The translations under genes and the position numbers were made by a program. Below are positions 1 through 28,369 of a stretch of 64,000 nucleotides of DNA, piece by piece. Where the stretch lies: assembly GCF_021018895.1 (NCBI RefSeq), contig NC_079382.1, positions 11,364,501 through 11,428,500 of the forward strand. The letters are read 5' to 3'. How positions within the stretch are numbered: position 1 is the stretch's first letter; each line of letters opens with the position of its first letter. The stretch is from Seriola aureovittata (Eukaryota > Chordata > Actinopteri > Carangiformes > Carangidae). The notes beneath the pieces were generated by a model. That model saw only the letters and a list, made by a program, of their open reading frames with translations. It was not told where the DNA came from and did not search any database.

Positions 1-878
1 GATTGAATAATCTGTCCGTTAACTAATCAATAAATTGACTAATCTATACAGCTCTGCTTAACATAAGCACAATATTTAAGGGGTTTCATGATCAGGTCAC
101 AGCAACTATTTCTATTTGTTATACTGAAAATGTAATGTAAGGGTTATTCTAAAACAGTGAGTGTTTGTAATGTTGCACATAAACAACAACTGTCAACTCA
201 CACTGGTTCAAATAGATGCCGCTTGACTGGATGATATCTGGTAGGAGGATGGCACCATCTAGTGGACTCACAACATAAATGTTGTGCTTTGTGAGGATTT
301 CTATAACTTGTCACTTTGGATTACAAATTACATTACAGGTTACTTTTCCTGCATCTGTCACTTCTACTATAGTTGCAGTTCATTTTGGCAAAAATGAAGA
401 CAACCTATAAACATGTATTACTTTAGTGTGAAATCTATTGTGTTATGAAATTTACCACTTTCAATGTATCTCTCCTCCCTCCTCCTAAATTCACCTCATG
501 GAGATTAAACTGAGAAAGGTTGATGATGGAGCTCTGCTCCACGGAGCTTGTGTAATCACAGTCTGTAAGTGAAATTAAAAAAGGTGTGAGACTGATGAAA
601 TGATAAGGACTCGTCATTGCGTTTCCAGCAGGAGCTATTATCACCATTAAAGCGATGAATGGAGGGGAGATTACCTCAGAAGATTATTATTTGGGAAATC
701 ATAACACTTTTTCACTGCGCGGTTTCTAAAAGGAAAAAAAAAGGCGGTGGCAGGACTTCTCACAGTCCAGGGTGTGATTGCTTATCTGCTATTTTAGCTT
801 CTGTTCAGCCAGATATTTAAAACTGAGCTCTCATACTGTATGTCACCATCACTCATATGATGACCTCTGCTTTTCCAG
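1..878 (+). other. chrna2: intron of chrna2 (partial)
   Basis: This is noncoding DNA upstream of the first visible chrna2 exon. I looked for the preceding receptor exon, which should end with a Leu-Tyr-Asn-type sequence and a donor, and did not find it. The sequence ends with the pyrimidine-rich acceptor CTCTGCTTTTCCAG at 865-878. Nothing else is recognised here. Confidence 0.7.
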
Positions 879-2706
<1,828 letters not shown>

Positions 2707-3870
2707 CGCTCGAGAAAAAGTGTTGAATATTTAAAAAAGAAAAAAAAAATCCACCACCACCTTCACTTGAGTGATGTTTGACATGTAAAATGTAGCTGAA
2801 CTCAACTTTAACACGGGGAATGCGACTGAAGTTTGTGTAACACTGAACAGCCCAGTTTGCAGCCTCACGAGGCAACACTCTTTACATACCAACAAACCAA
2901 AACTATGAAAAACAAAAAAGAAGGACTGTGCTGTGTTTAGATCCCTCTGAATAGTGGGGCACAAACTCAATGGTCGCTACAGTGGCAAGTTTAGGATATC
3001 TCAGACTCAGATTGTCAGACTCGGCTGTCCAGACTCGGCTCAACTTTAATAGGTCTAAGTTGCACTTTGTCGTCATCCTCAGGTGTATTCCTCAACCTCA
3101 CCTGTGAAGTTAGGCTGTGTTTGACCTGAATGCTAACATTAGCATGCCTGTTAGTGGCAAGCTAATGTTTAGCACAGAACATTTAGCATGTTAACATGCT
3201 AATGTTAACGTGTAAACATGCCAATATTTAGTATATATTTAGCATTAGCGTAACATGCTAGTTAAATGGCGTAGTGCCAGCATCATTTGGGTACTTTGTT
3301 ACACAAATGTGATTACTTTTTTCGGTAGTTTTAGGAATTACAATTTAAAAGTCAATGACATAATTGCATTACATTTACTACTACCGTTGGCATCTGTAAC
3401 GGCCGTAAGTAAACTTGGTGTCTTACCGGAGGTCAGAGGCTCGACATCAGGTTTTCGTCTCCTTGTAGCTTGTTGCTGTTTCCTTTAGACAGAGCAAACC
3501 GCTATCATCCACCGAAAGAGAAGAAATACAACTTCTGGTAACTCCAAATTTGTCTTATTGTTTTCTTCTTAGCCGCATAGCTAGCCCCTCGTATAAGCAG
3601 GAATGTCCCGGGTTTTGTTTAGATCTGGAGTATTTGTGAATGAAGGCCTTTGAGCACCAGTTAGCTGTCGATGGACAGAAGATAAGTACATACAGTGCCT
3701 CGGCTAGCTGCTCTACGAAGTGTGTGAGAGTGTGTGCTTTAGAGTTAAGGCACTAGCTGGGCTGGGTAACGTTAATAAATGTAACTAAATACTGCTGCTG
3801 TTTAATTACAAGTAAAGCAATGTGGTTGCATTTTGAAAGACCACTAAGAAACTGATTAATTGTATTTCCC
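2707..3870 (+). other. chrna2 3' UTR candidate and flank
   Basis: No coding signal follows the chrna2 stop. An AATAAA lies at 3774-3779, giving a plausible 3' UTR of about 1.1 kb; further AATAAA hexamers at 4776-4781 and 5037-5042 would give longer forms. The true 3' end cannot be set from sequence alone. A GCTAA-rich repeat lies inside (3120-3262). Confidence 0.35.
3120..3262. repeat. degenerate GCTAACATTAGCATG repeat
   Basis: Overlapping and partly palindromic units (GCTAACATTAGCATG, GCATGTTAACATGCTAATG, TTAGCATTAGCGTAACATGC) fill about 140 bp. The same word type ends the interspersed repeat at 40236-40700, so this may be the surviving tail of another copy. Confidence 0.6.
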
Positions 3871-3879
3871 AATCTAGAC

Positions 3880-4345
3880 AGGCACTCAGTAGAGCATGCC
3901 TCTGTCAACAAACAATCTTACACATGTCTGAAATCCAGATAATAATCTGGGTCTGGAAAAGTAATTTAGTATAATTATGATCCAGATAATTATCTGGATC
4001 TGCACCAAATTGTACAGTTATAGATCTCAACACCATACATGTCTGTTTTTTGTTTTGTTTTGTTTTTTTACATCAAAATCCATAAATTATTTCTTGAAAA
4101 ATTTATGAAAGTCTTGAAAAATGCCCCATTGCAATGTTAAATAATAAAAAAAATTCCTGGATCCACGCCTTTAACTGGATCGAGACTAACATTTAATTGG
4201 TACATGCCCCAATTGGCACATGCCCCATTCCTCTACTAAATTTGGTGCAAATCGGTTGAGTACTTTTTGTGAAATCTTATGGTCAAACAAACAAACAAAC
4301 AGACAAACAGACATGGGTGAAACCTTCTTGGCAGAGGTAATAACT
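3880..4345 (+). repeat. teleost interspersed repeat ending in CAAA/CAGA tract
   Basis: The block begins with GCACTCAGTAGAGCATGCCTCTG, contains two near-palindromic AGATAATNATCTGG stretches around 3938-4000, and ends with the phrase GGTGCAAATCGGTTGAGTA, a CAAACAAACAGACAAACAGA tract and CTTGGCAGAGGTAA. I recall this 3' end as a very common interspersed element in fish genomes; the family name cannot be given without a repeat library. It is noncoding. Confidence 0.65.
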
Positions 4346-6270
4346 TGCTGGTCTTCAGTAGCAGGAGTCTAAAAGTACAGCCGATGCTGACATGATTTCA
4401 TTCAGTACTTTTAGAGGTATCCAGCCTTGAACTGAGATGACAAGTGGACATTTAGATGTGCTGGTGGTGCTGGACCAGCAGTGACTGACTGCTACAATGT
4501 GGGTAAAAGTAATGTAGTAGAATTATGAGCAATGAAATGTTTGGCTTGTGCCAGATTGGAAAAACTCTGGTGTGTCATGAACCGCATTCAATACAAGATG
4601 AGGTGGCATTTACCTAAAGAGTTTGACCAACAGTGGCATGCTGATCTAACAGATCTTTACTATACACTAACTTGGGTCATTTGTACTGGTTTAGAAAGAA
4701 TTTGCATTTTTATGGACTTTTTTTCTGGCCATGTTGCCACAATTAAACTTATTTTTGAATGATCATACACTATGTAATAAATGCCATGATGATAACAGTT
4801 GAAAAGCCTGTCATGACATTAATTGAGTGGTGTAAATGACAGATTTTCATTTCTGCAGTTGCCATAAATGATACTCATGTTCACACAGTCCTCTGCCTTA
4901 CATCTTACTGGATAAAAGAGATATTTCATCTCAACTGTAGTTATTCATTTTAGTAAAAAAATCCAACATGTCAACTGTTTACTGTATACTGAAACACGCT
5001 TAAATGTTGGTAGAAACAAAGTGCAACAGGGAGCACAATAAAAGCAACAACTGTGCAAAATCATGCGACAACAGCCGTTCGACCTTTATAAAGCTTATCA
5101 CCTTTTGATGAGACGGCATCAGATAAGAGCTGAACCAACTGTGTGGTAATTTGTGTTGCTGCGTGGGATTACATGACATTATTGTACAGGTGTTGCCTTT
5201 ACTGTGTTTATTACCTAGAAAAAATAGATTAAAGGTTAGGTAACCTTTGCTTTAGTCATTGCTGAGTGAATTATAATAACTGCCACGTTTCCCTTTTGGC
5301 GCTTTGCTCCGTTCTTAATCTGCACAATTACTTTCTTCCCAGCAGCTTTTTGTAATTTGTCAATCTTCCAGAAATATTAGATTTTCTGAGGAATTTCACC
5401 TTGAATTTTCCAAACGGGTCCAAATGAGAACTGAAAGATTATTATCAATACTTGGTCACAAATTTCAGTGCAAAAGACACAGATACTCAACATCAACAGG
5501 ATGTATGCTACAATGAACAGGCATTCATGTACAGTAGTATACATCATATTTATTTTTATATCATTGGAATTATGTGCTACAATTTCATATTTTATGGTAA
5601 TGATAACAGACATAATACAACAACCTTTGACTCAAGTTGAACAGACTTTAGCTGACAGTTCATTATCCATACCATTGTAAGTCTTCATCATAATTTATAT
5701 AAAATGCTTACAATTTTAACATAATGTGTCTGGAAAGTATAGATATATAAAACGTTTTTTTCTAGCTGACGGACCTTATCATTTTGTCACGCTCACATTT
5801 CACACACACTACTGTTGACAGGTTTGAAAGAATAAAGAGTTTCTGCAGTAAAACCAATAAGACACATTTCATATTTACAAGGATGTTTTAAATTCTGAGC
5901 AGATATTTAAACCAGTAAGTAACCAATCACAACTGAAAACAGTTTACATCAAATGAAATTTGTAAGGACTGACTGCAACCTTAACACGATGCTTGGGATT
6001 TGTAGACTGTAGTATAAATCTCCCATTTACTTTGGTAAGGATTCCCATCCTTTCTTCCACGATGGCCTGACTTGTACCATTATATACTTAAATTTACCAA
6101 CACACATTTACAGGGCGATGACTGTCCAAAGAAGCAACAGCTCAGCAACAGCAGCAACTGTTGGCAATGATTTGTTCACAACAACTGTGTGCAAATGTTA
6201 GGTCTGACTGATGAGAAAAGGTCAGATTTAAGCTTAATGTGTAAACAGAACCAGAGCACTTTACAGTCCA
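4346..6270. other. intergenic DNA and ptk2b 3' UTR
   Basis: This stretch separates the convergent chrna2 and ptk2b genes and has no recognisable coding exon. The right part should be the minus-strand 3' UTR of ptk2b. Minus-strand AATAAA signals (TTTATT on plus) occur at 5549-5554 and 5207-5212, giving a 3' UTR of about 0.7 or 1.1 kb. The choice between them is a guess. Confidence 0.4.
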
Positions 6271-20197
<13,927 letters not shown>

Positions 20198-20235
20198 TTT
20201 CAAGATTGGGTTGGCACCATCATAACCACAACATC
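20198..20235 (-). other. ptk2b: ptk2b 5' leader part of coding exon 1, with short uORFs
   Basis: The exon starts after CTGTCGGCAG at 20236. Before the chosen start it contains two tiny upstream reading frames: ATG at 20234 (four codons then TGA) and tandem ATGs at 20223/20220 (TGA just before the main ATG). There is no stop in the main frame within the exon, so an upstream in-frame start in another exon is not excluded. Confidence 0.6.
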
Positions 20236-20954
20236 CTGCCGACAGACAAAGGAAAAAGATTGGAATTTAGATGTTATGTGAATAGTAATATTTTGATAGT
20301 GTCAACCATAGTAGGCGACCTAAAAGGGTGAGGAGAGTTTATTTTATTTAAACTCAAGCCTCTTTTTAAAATTGAAATCCAGGTGAAACAGAGATTCGAA
20401 TGTATCCAGTGTATTGAGGGAAGGCCTGTGATGACACTACTGTCTGTACACGCCACTCTGTGACTTGCTACAGCATAGTATGAGAGTCATGCTACTCTTC
20501 ACATTCATGCTGTGATCTTGTGCCATGTGGTGTCTGACTCACATCATTTCATTCTGAGATCCGCCGATTACATTCCTCCCTCAAGTGAGGGCCTGTGTGT
20601 TTCGTAGAACAGTGACAGTGAGTTCTATCATCAATATCGACAGGGAGAAACTCCTTAACGTTTCTCTTTTTTTCCACTGCAAAGGCAAATACAGGTGAAA
20701 TTTCAATAGATATCTGCTGAAAACACAATGTGGGAGCGACAGCATGTGGGAAACTAACCGTCCGCAGGTTACACGGGAAAAGAAAATTTAGTAAACTGAG
20801 ACGACACTCACCGGAAACCAAACTACAGTGAATGGCAGAGTGATTACTAACCAACCGCATAGCTCAGGGCACTTATGCAACCTCTGTTGATTTGTCCGAC
20901 ACGCAGGACTGAGGTGAGAATGACTCCGAATGAAAAGAAATTGTTTGGAAACAC

Positions 20955-21125
20955 TTACTTACTTACTTACTTACTCGCTTTATTGGCAAGAGTTAAATGA
21001 GAAGATTGATCAGTCTCATGCTGGTCTGTTCAATATCAAACTAAAGCCAGGCTACGTTAGCTTAGCTTAGCATAAAGACTGGAAACAATGGCTGCCTATC
21101 AGCACCTGTAACGCTCGCAGACAAA
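20955..21125 (+). repeat. copy of the TTAGCTTAGC interspersed repeat with (TTAC)n
   Basis: A short (TTAC) run (20955-20975) is followed by GAGTTAAATGAGAAGATTGAT, AAAGCCAGGC and TTAGCTTAGCTTAGCATAAAGACTGG. It is the same family as 15500-16015 and 43610-43850. Confidence 0.7.
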
Positions 21126-21544
21126 TGTAAATTTCATAGAAAACAGACCTTTTACAGCGACTCAGAAATTGGTTAGCTTTCCTGCAGCAATGGAAGTAAA
21201 TGAATCGCTGAAAGTTAGTGCAAACAATCCCTCCAGGTTTCCCAACTCGTGTTGATGACTTACAAACCCTCTGTCTGTACAAAAGGCTGTGTGGGGATCA
21301 ACTGTGTTACTACACACTCTGATGCATTACTAGGACAGCACTGTCCTGCAGGAAGTAGTAGCCTACTATGTATTTATATTATGATGGTGAGAAAGAGGCA
21401 GTAAGACAGAGTGGTTGGTCAGAGTAAGATAATGAGCCAAAAGGACAGGTCTCCAGACTTAAACCCCATGGAGCTGGTTTGGGCTGAACTGGACAGAAGA
21501 TGAAAGCAAAGCAAACTTCAAGTATATTGTGGGAAAAACACCAT

Positions 21545-21810
21545 GAGGGGCTCTGGCTCAGGAGGTAGAGCAGGTCGTCCACAAATGGGATGGTCAGTGG
21601 TTCGATTCCTGGCTCCTCCAGGTCGAAGTGTCCTTAGGCAAGATACTGAACCGCAAATTGCCTCTGATGTGTCGTTGGTGTGTGTGTGTGTGTGTGTGTG
21701 TGGTGGATAAATGCTGTGTGAGTTTGCGAATGGGGCTTGTAGTGTAAAGCGCTTTGAGTGGTCACTAAGACTGGGAAAGCGCTATATAAGTGCAGTCAGT
21801 TCACCTTTTA
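21545..21810 (+). mobile_element. tRNA-derived SINE
   Basis: The head resembles a tRNA gene with an A box TGGCTCAGGAG (21554-21564) and a B box GGTTCGATTCC (21599-21609), as used by RNA polymerase III. The body reads TCCTTAGGCAAGATACTGAA, holds a TG microsatellite, and ends with AAGCGCTTTGAGTGGTCACT and AGCGCTATATAAGTGCAGT. I recall this body and tail as a widespread percomorph SINE. It is an insertion in the ptk2b upstream region, not a tRNA gene. Confidence 0.85.
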
Positions 21811-21949
21811 CAAGAGCTGTTGCCTGAGGCAAAATGTAGATGAAAGTTAGTTAAACAGTTGATCCTATTTGTTTGTTTTAATTTAAGAAACACTGAGGTA
21901 TTAAACTACAAAAATATCAATAAAAAATAAATAAAAAATGGAGGCATTG

Positions 21950-22190
21950 TTAAACTTTTGACCAGTAGTGTCTGACTGTTTCTTGGCTGAGTGCAGTGAC
22001 TGTGAGGTTGTTTTGCACTTCCTTTTTGTAATTGACTGAACAAACAAGATTTTTTACATGGGAAGCTTTAAATGTGCCAGTATGTGGATTTTGTTACATT
22101 CGGACAGAGTGGGCCGAGCAGCTTCCCCCTCTTCGTGCGAAGCTCCGCTAACCGGCTAACATCTACATATTTACTGTGCAGCAACGGGCA
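21950..22190 (+). repeat. probable degraded repeat fragment
   Basis: It contains TGTTTCTTGGCTGAGTGCAG and GCTCCGCTAACCGGCTAAC, phrases related to the interior and right arm of the repeat family at 15500-16015. Assignment is tentative. Confidence 0.35.
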
Positions 22191-22802
22191 ACAGGAGAGT
22201 CTGCTCCAACCACTTAGGGTTTAAACAAACATGGTGGTGGATAGTAAACATCACGAAAAAGAAAACTCCAGCACACAGCCACAACTAAACACCAGGAAAC
22301 AGTTGATTCAAACGTCTTCAGTAAAGGTGGAAAAGCTGAAACCCTGCACACGCTTTGATAGAGCTTTAAGGTGACATCTGATACTGAATAAAAGGCAGCA
22401 ACCAACTGATGCAACAAATATAAAGTCAGGAAAAGACACCCAGAGCAGCTCTCACCTTACAAACCCAACCATCCGTCTGACTCTGCGCCCCTCATCTTAA
22501 CTTTCTGCTCTGTTAATCAAAAATCTGAGGACATATATGAGAGAGAGCTAAATACTTAAAAGCTGCCTTTACAACACACCCAGTTGTGACTTCGAGATTT
22601 CTCCCACTTACCCACCTCACAGCAGTGTCCGTCAGTAAAGTGCCTTTTAGCTGTCACAACATGTTTCCTCGTAAATGGGGCTCCTCGCTGTTAGTCCGCT
22701 GTGAGGGAGCTGAGCTGTGTTAGTTTCTCTCTGGGTTTTCCGTCGCTGTTGGACAGGGTTGTGTTTTGTTAGCCTGAGGCCATGAATTCCCCAGCAGGGC
22801 TG

Positions 22803-22892
22803 CATGTGGGTGTGTTTGTGTGTAAGTGTGTGTGTGTGTGTAAGTGTGTGTATGTGTGTGTGTAAGTGTGTGTGTGTTTGTGTGCAAGTGTG

Positions 22893-22923
<31 letters not shown>
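22803..22923. repeat. interrupted (TG)n microsatellite
   Basis: About 120 bp of TG units are interrupted by TAAGTG and TTTGTG variants. The minus-strand reading frames rich in His and Thr here are artefacts of the repeat. Confidence 0.95.
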
Positions 22924-23579
22924 ATAGAGAGAAAGACAGTAAGGAAAAGAGAGAGAAGATGAGTGTGTAGCGCACCGGCATGTTGCACCATCACCTGGGT
23001 GTGGAAGGCCTGACATGATTGAGGAGAGGGTGAAGTTTAAGACGATTGCCAAGTAAGAAAAAAAACGTCCAGGGATTAAAGTGTGTGGAGGACTGGATAT
23101 AAATACATTCCTTGGCTGACGTGGAAGAAACAACGAGTAAACATAGAGACATGTGTGCATTACAGAGACTGTAAAATCTGCTGTGCCAAAAATATTTTGC
23201 ATGTCTCACAGTGGACCTCTGAGGGAAATGACAGATAAAGATAAACGGTGCAGTAGATGTAATAGTGAAGGGCTGAAAACAACTATGTGGAACAACAACA
23301 GAGAACAAACTGAGGAGGGAAAGGAAAGAAAAAGGTCTGAATGATGAAGGACGCCATAAATAACTTTGGTTGAGGTGAAGCTTTCACTGTTGAATCCCTG
23401 TGACCTCTCGTCCAGTTCAGGTAACGAGTGTGTGGGACTTTTTTTTGTTGTCTAGTTTTAGTCTTAAACACTTAAACACTAAAATGCAGAACAATGGGAC
23501 ATATAGAGTATAGCAAAGGGCTGGATCTAGTCTGGTGTAACAAATCTCAGTTAGGTACACACCAAAATGTCAAAACATG

Positions 23580-23822
23580 TTACCATCAAATTACAGCTGT
23601 AACAATTAATCAATTGATCCATCAGCAGATTGACAGAAAATTTATTGGCAACTATTTTGTTGTTAAATCAACAGTTTAAAGGTTTTGGTCACTCAGCTGC
23701 ACTTTTTGGAAATCATGATGGACATTTTTGAACTATTCCCTGACATTTTGTAAACCGAAGAATTACCGGTAAGTGATTAATCGCAAAAGTAATCAGCAGA
23801 TTAATCAATAAAGCAGCCCCTT
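23580..23822. repeat. truncated teleost interspersed repeat (AATTAATCAATTGAT type)
   Basis: It begins CAATTAATCAATTGATCC, includes GACAGAAAATTTATTGGCAACT and GGAAATCATGATGGACATTT, and ends CAGATTAATCAATAAAGCAGCCCC. These phrases match a common fish repeat I recall, with the middle deleted. It is noncoding. Confidence 0.6.
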
Positions 23823-26090
23823 ACGTGACTGCTCAGACTTGTTGCCATATTTACGAGTATATATGACATTCTATCAATCATATTTAAGTCTAAATTTAGA
23901 CTGTATTCTCTGCTTGTGTTTAGACATTTAATATTTTTGAATTTCACATTCTTTGTTAAATATAACAAAAGAGCTTTGTAGGAAAAAAATGGTTTCAAAG
24001 TCGATTTTTTAAACAACACCCAGTCCAGGTGCTCTCGTGTTTTGAATGCGATCATTTCATTTCATCTTGTGACTACACTGAACCTGTTCCGCTAAATCAA
24101 GCCACGCTAATACTGTAATTTTGTAGGACAGGAGTCTACCAATTACTTTCTAAGCAGGGGAGTCTTGTCAGGCAGAGCTCCAGCAAAAACTAAATAAATA
24201 TGAGGCACAAAAAAACACACTGAAAAAAAAAAAAGCTTCCAATTAAAAACACTGACAGCCATGAAGTCCTTTCTTCTGCTTGTTTTTAACAGCACTCTAG
24301 GTTTTGTAAGTGAATAAAAGCGACAGTGTTGTTGCTTCTCTCACACACTGTCATGCTGGCACTTGAGTTGTTATGGTAACAACTGTTCCTTCCCCAGGGA
24401 GATTTTTATCCCAAACTGTGCCTGAGGTAGAGTGAACAAACTCTTTCAACACTCAGCCACAACAAACGCTGCAGCAGGACACAAAGATATGAATATTTAT
24501 CCAGATTAAATGCAAATTACTGTTTGTCATTCTTCTGTTTCTAAACTCTTGTGTTTTGCTCGACATGGACACCGTGTACCGCTGCGATGTCCGAGAGTGA
24601 ATGGCAGGGGGTGATACTGGGTGAGAGATAGTGACAAATGAGAATGAAATTCCACAGTGGAGAGGCAACAAACGTCAACAAGGCTGCAGCTGAGAGACCT
24701 GAGAGGAGTCTGTGTAGAAACACTAGCGTCATCCGCAATACAGTTTTCTGTAGGAGCAACAATTCCCACTGCACACACCTTGGGAAAATGTGTGAAAAAA
24801 AATCTACCACAATAAACCACAAGTGTCAAAGCGTCACAACAGAACCACAATAAAGAGGTCAGACGTTTCTTTATGTAATGACCTTTTAAATGTGCAACTC
24901 TGTTGTTAATGCCGGACTATCATGCAACAAAGGCTATGGTCCTGATGATATTCAGTCCACTCACACGGTTCCTTTTACAGCCGGACAGACAAATTGTTTG
25001 GGGTCATTTAGAAACAGTTTGTTTCACCAGAAAACCCAGAGAAGTTTATTTTTCATTTATAAAATATCCAACTCACTATGTATCTTGGTCACAAACAGAA
25101 ACTTACCATCAGCAGATATATCAAGATCAGTATCGACCTCAAAAATCCGGCGCTGGTCCTACACATGTTCATCTCTGACTGATAAGTGCTGCTTAAGTAA
25201 ACTGCACAGTGGTGCAGTGGAAAAGGCACGGTCACTGTCATGACATGCGCCGCTGACAGTGTTATCACACAGTGTTTCTGTGTAATGACATTATAGGAAA
25301 ACCATCAGCAATCTATTCTCAGAAATCATATTAAAGCCATGCGACATTACCAATTTAAATTTTTATCAGAATATGTTTTCATTTCAAATGTAATTTAGGA
25401 AAAGGAAGTTTTCAAGATATAAATCTGGTGCTTAGTAAACGAACTGTTTTGAGGTATTGATGACTCATCATTAAACCGTGTGAAAAGAGCTACTTCTTCT
25501 CTGATAAAGACCAAGTTACACCATAAATTATGTTTTTTTTTTGTTTTTTTTTTTAATGCAGCAATTACACTGAAGCTTCTTTTTCTGGTAGGTGCCTGTC
25601 AACACAGGCAGACATCCACAGACAGGCCTGCTCTCTAAACACTGCTGTGTTGAGGGTCTGCATATTGCAACGTCATGACCCCAGGCACTGGAATGTGGCT
25701 GGCTGCTGCTTCACCTGCACAGACATGCTTTGATAATGAAGAAAGTTCTCTCTGGGAGAAAATGGCAGTTTGTACTTCACATTGTGAAAATGCAAGTATT
25801 GCAAGCCTCAAAGCCAAGTTTCACACTCCGCACCGTCCCACAAGGAATAAAAACTACTTTAAAGGGGAAAACACATGTTGTTTGTAACCAGTTGAAGCAA
25901 ACATCGGGACATTAAGGATCATGTCAGCGTCTGAATGCAGGCCTTTCTGTTTATATCATTAACGTCTATAAATGTGGGCCTATAGCAGCTGCTCCTCTTA
26001 GTTGCAATAAGTCATTAAGCTCACCTTACCATAAAAGAGGCGAAGTGAAACTGAAATAAACATAAACATTTTTTATATTTAAAGTCTTAC
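23823..26090. other. noncoding stretch upstream of ptk2b coding exons
   Basis: This is probably part of the large 5' intron of ptk2b. No coding exon is recognised. The few short open frames are unrelated to any family I know. Confidence 0.5.
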
Positions 26091-26330
26091 CTGATTCTGA
26101 CTGAAATCCTCTTGACAGAAAGTGTTATTCCTCACGAGGAGTCCGGGCCTCACAGTTTGTGTCACACTCCGTGAATTGAGCAAGAAGGTGGCAGGTGGCC
26201 ACTCCCTCACCTCTGCAGCCCTGCTGTAAGGAGGGCCCACTTCCTTATTCCATGAATCTCCTACTAAGAACATGGCGGATCGCCTGTCACAAGTTGATGA
26301 TACAAGCGTGGTTGTGTGTTTGTTTCTTTT
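26091..26330 (-). other. ptk2b: candidate untranslated first exon of ptk2b
   Basis: The minus strand has a strong donor AATCAG|GTAAGAC at 26091/26090 and a moderately GC-rich 240-bp block above it. An ETS/PU.1-type word AGGAAGTG (complement at 26238-26245) lies within or just upstream. Joining it to 20235 gives a leader for the coding exon. The transcription start is not visible; the upper end is arbitrary. Confidence 0.3.
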
Positions 26331-26349
26331 TCTTTCAGACGGGCACATG

Positions 26350-28369
26350 GTTTTGAAATGTTCTGGTTGATTTCAAAACTAGTTTCAAAACTCAAACAAC
26401 ATCGTAAGACGTTTATTGAAATGGTTGTGGTTTACAAGACTCTCTGTTTATCACTTTACTTCATGGCATAAAGCAAACCCTTTCCGTATATTTCCGTATA
26501 TTGAATTTTGGTCGTTTATGTTTACTTTGTTTCCCCTTTGTTTTCATCCGTCGTCAGTGAAAAGTTATTGGTGTCATAGTGTGTGATTACACCGAGTGAA
26601 CAACAGAGGGCGCTGGAGGATAGAAAAAATGTTAACGTTGACTTAAAAGGTCCAACCGTGTTCAGACAGTAGAGAAAGTATAGTATAGTATATATAGTAT
26701 CTTTGCTTATACATTCCAGGTATATTAACATATAATTCAAGTCATGGATGAAAAATAAGAATGTTTTGTTTGTGTGTAAACCTAATATTCACAAACATAT
26801 TAATAAAAGTTCATTAAAGAGCCAAATTTACAGCAAAACGGCAGTGAAAAAATCTAAGGCACTAAATTGGATTTAAAAAAGAGAGAGAAGAAGAGCAAGG
26901 TGGAAAATAAATAATGCCATGATGCTGGGGGGTTGAATGAATATGAGAGAGTTTTTCTCTCATAAAGCTACAACTGACTAAGTTAGAAAGACAGATAGAC
27001 AATATAAGTAGCATCAAATGCACTGAAGAGTTTATGGATATGGTACTTTTCAGTAGTCAAGTCAAGAACAGGTTGACAGTGTATGAGCCTTTAAAATCAC
27101 CCTTCCCTACACCAAACAACATAAATGTATCTTTTCAATCAACAAATCAACACATTTGTTTTTATCAGTCCAAAACATTTAGCTGTAGATGGTCCCAAAA
27201 CAGATTCACTTAAGTTTCATTACTACTTTTCATTATTATCGTACATTTTAAGTGAAGTATCCTAGCCCTTCTTCCACCACTACACACTGAATTATTATGT
27301 CTATCTGCTTGATGAGTTAAGGTTTATGATTAGTTGCCATTTCGACATAAACAAATACAGCTGAAATGAAATATTTCTTTTAATTTCAGGTCCAGGGTAA
27401 AAAAATACATAAAAACATCAAGGCGAAACATAACTGAGCAGCTTGGTATTGCTTGAATGTTTTTCATTGTGTCATCACATTATACACCCACAATGACAGA
27501 ATGACTAGAATAACAGTGAATCATATTATTAGCTCCTTTGCTGCTCACTGCCATAACATATCTGATACTTTTCCTTCAACACCTCATTCTCCCTCGAGAG
27601 GGGCGCAAAAGACGCTCTGCATGAGCATGCCACACAGCCACCTGTGTGCCCCCGAGTTTATGTTTCTAAATACTGGCACGCCTCCATACAGGGAGGTGGC
27701 ACCCGGTGTGGGCACAAATGAAGGAGGACGGGGGTGTGATGGTGATGATTTAGGAGTTTTAGGGAAGGAGGGGCCTTAAAAAGTCAGCGATAATGATCAC
27801 CAGTGAACAGTGAAACCATTGCAACTGCGAGAGCTTACCACTGCAGTGCCCCATGCCTGCTACTGTCTGAATGCATACAAATCCGAGATTGACCGGCAGC
27901 TGTTGTGGATTCTTGCCCTTGACACAGCTCTGGTCTGCTGGGTGGTGGGTGTGGTTTGGACTTGTTCTGCCCCAGACTTGAACTCCCCTACAGCTGTCAC
28001 TGTTCCACACAGCTATGCCGAACCCCCTGGCACAGAGGGGAGCACTGGATGCTACAGTGAGGGAAAAGACTGAGTGATGAAAAGATGCTACTGACAAGTC
28101 CAGAAATCAATGGCTTTTACATATATTGTAGAATATGTTTGGAAATATACAAAGAAGACCAAAAATAACACATGTGTGTGAAAAATTCTCTATGTTGGAC
28201 TGTAAGGACAGTTTCCTCCTTAACGCTGGTGACAACATACAAGCTTTATGTCTGCTTATATGGCTCACTGAATGGCCCTACTGGACACAGGCCCCAGGGG
28301 TGGAAGGGGCCTGGTCTTGAGCATCTGTATTAAGTTAGTGTTAGCATTTCTTATTGAGAAGTCAATCAA
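26350..28369. other. noncoding intergenic stretch
   Basis: No gene is recognised. Open frames on both strands at 27453-28097 have no family resemblance and lack splice support. The sequence around 27590-27660 is GC-richer than its surroundings. Confidence 0.5.

Noticed and set aside
778..878. N-terminal extension of the receptor frame
   Set aside because: The frame is open by chance through the intron. A clear acceptor at 871-878 and the known exon start after a split Asn codon place the true boundary at 879.
21554..21609. tRNA gene
   Set aside because: The A and B boxes belong to a SINE head; the flanking body and tail match a SINE, and a tRNA cloverleaf is not maintained.
22647..23202. 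Minus-strand His/Thr-rich reading frames
   Set aside because: They read across a TG/CA microsatellite and have no splice or family support.
27453..28097. Overlapping reading frames on both strands
   Set aside because: No family resemblance, codon pattern or splice sites; the opposite-strand frames exclude each other.
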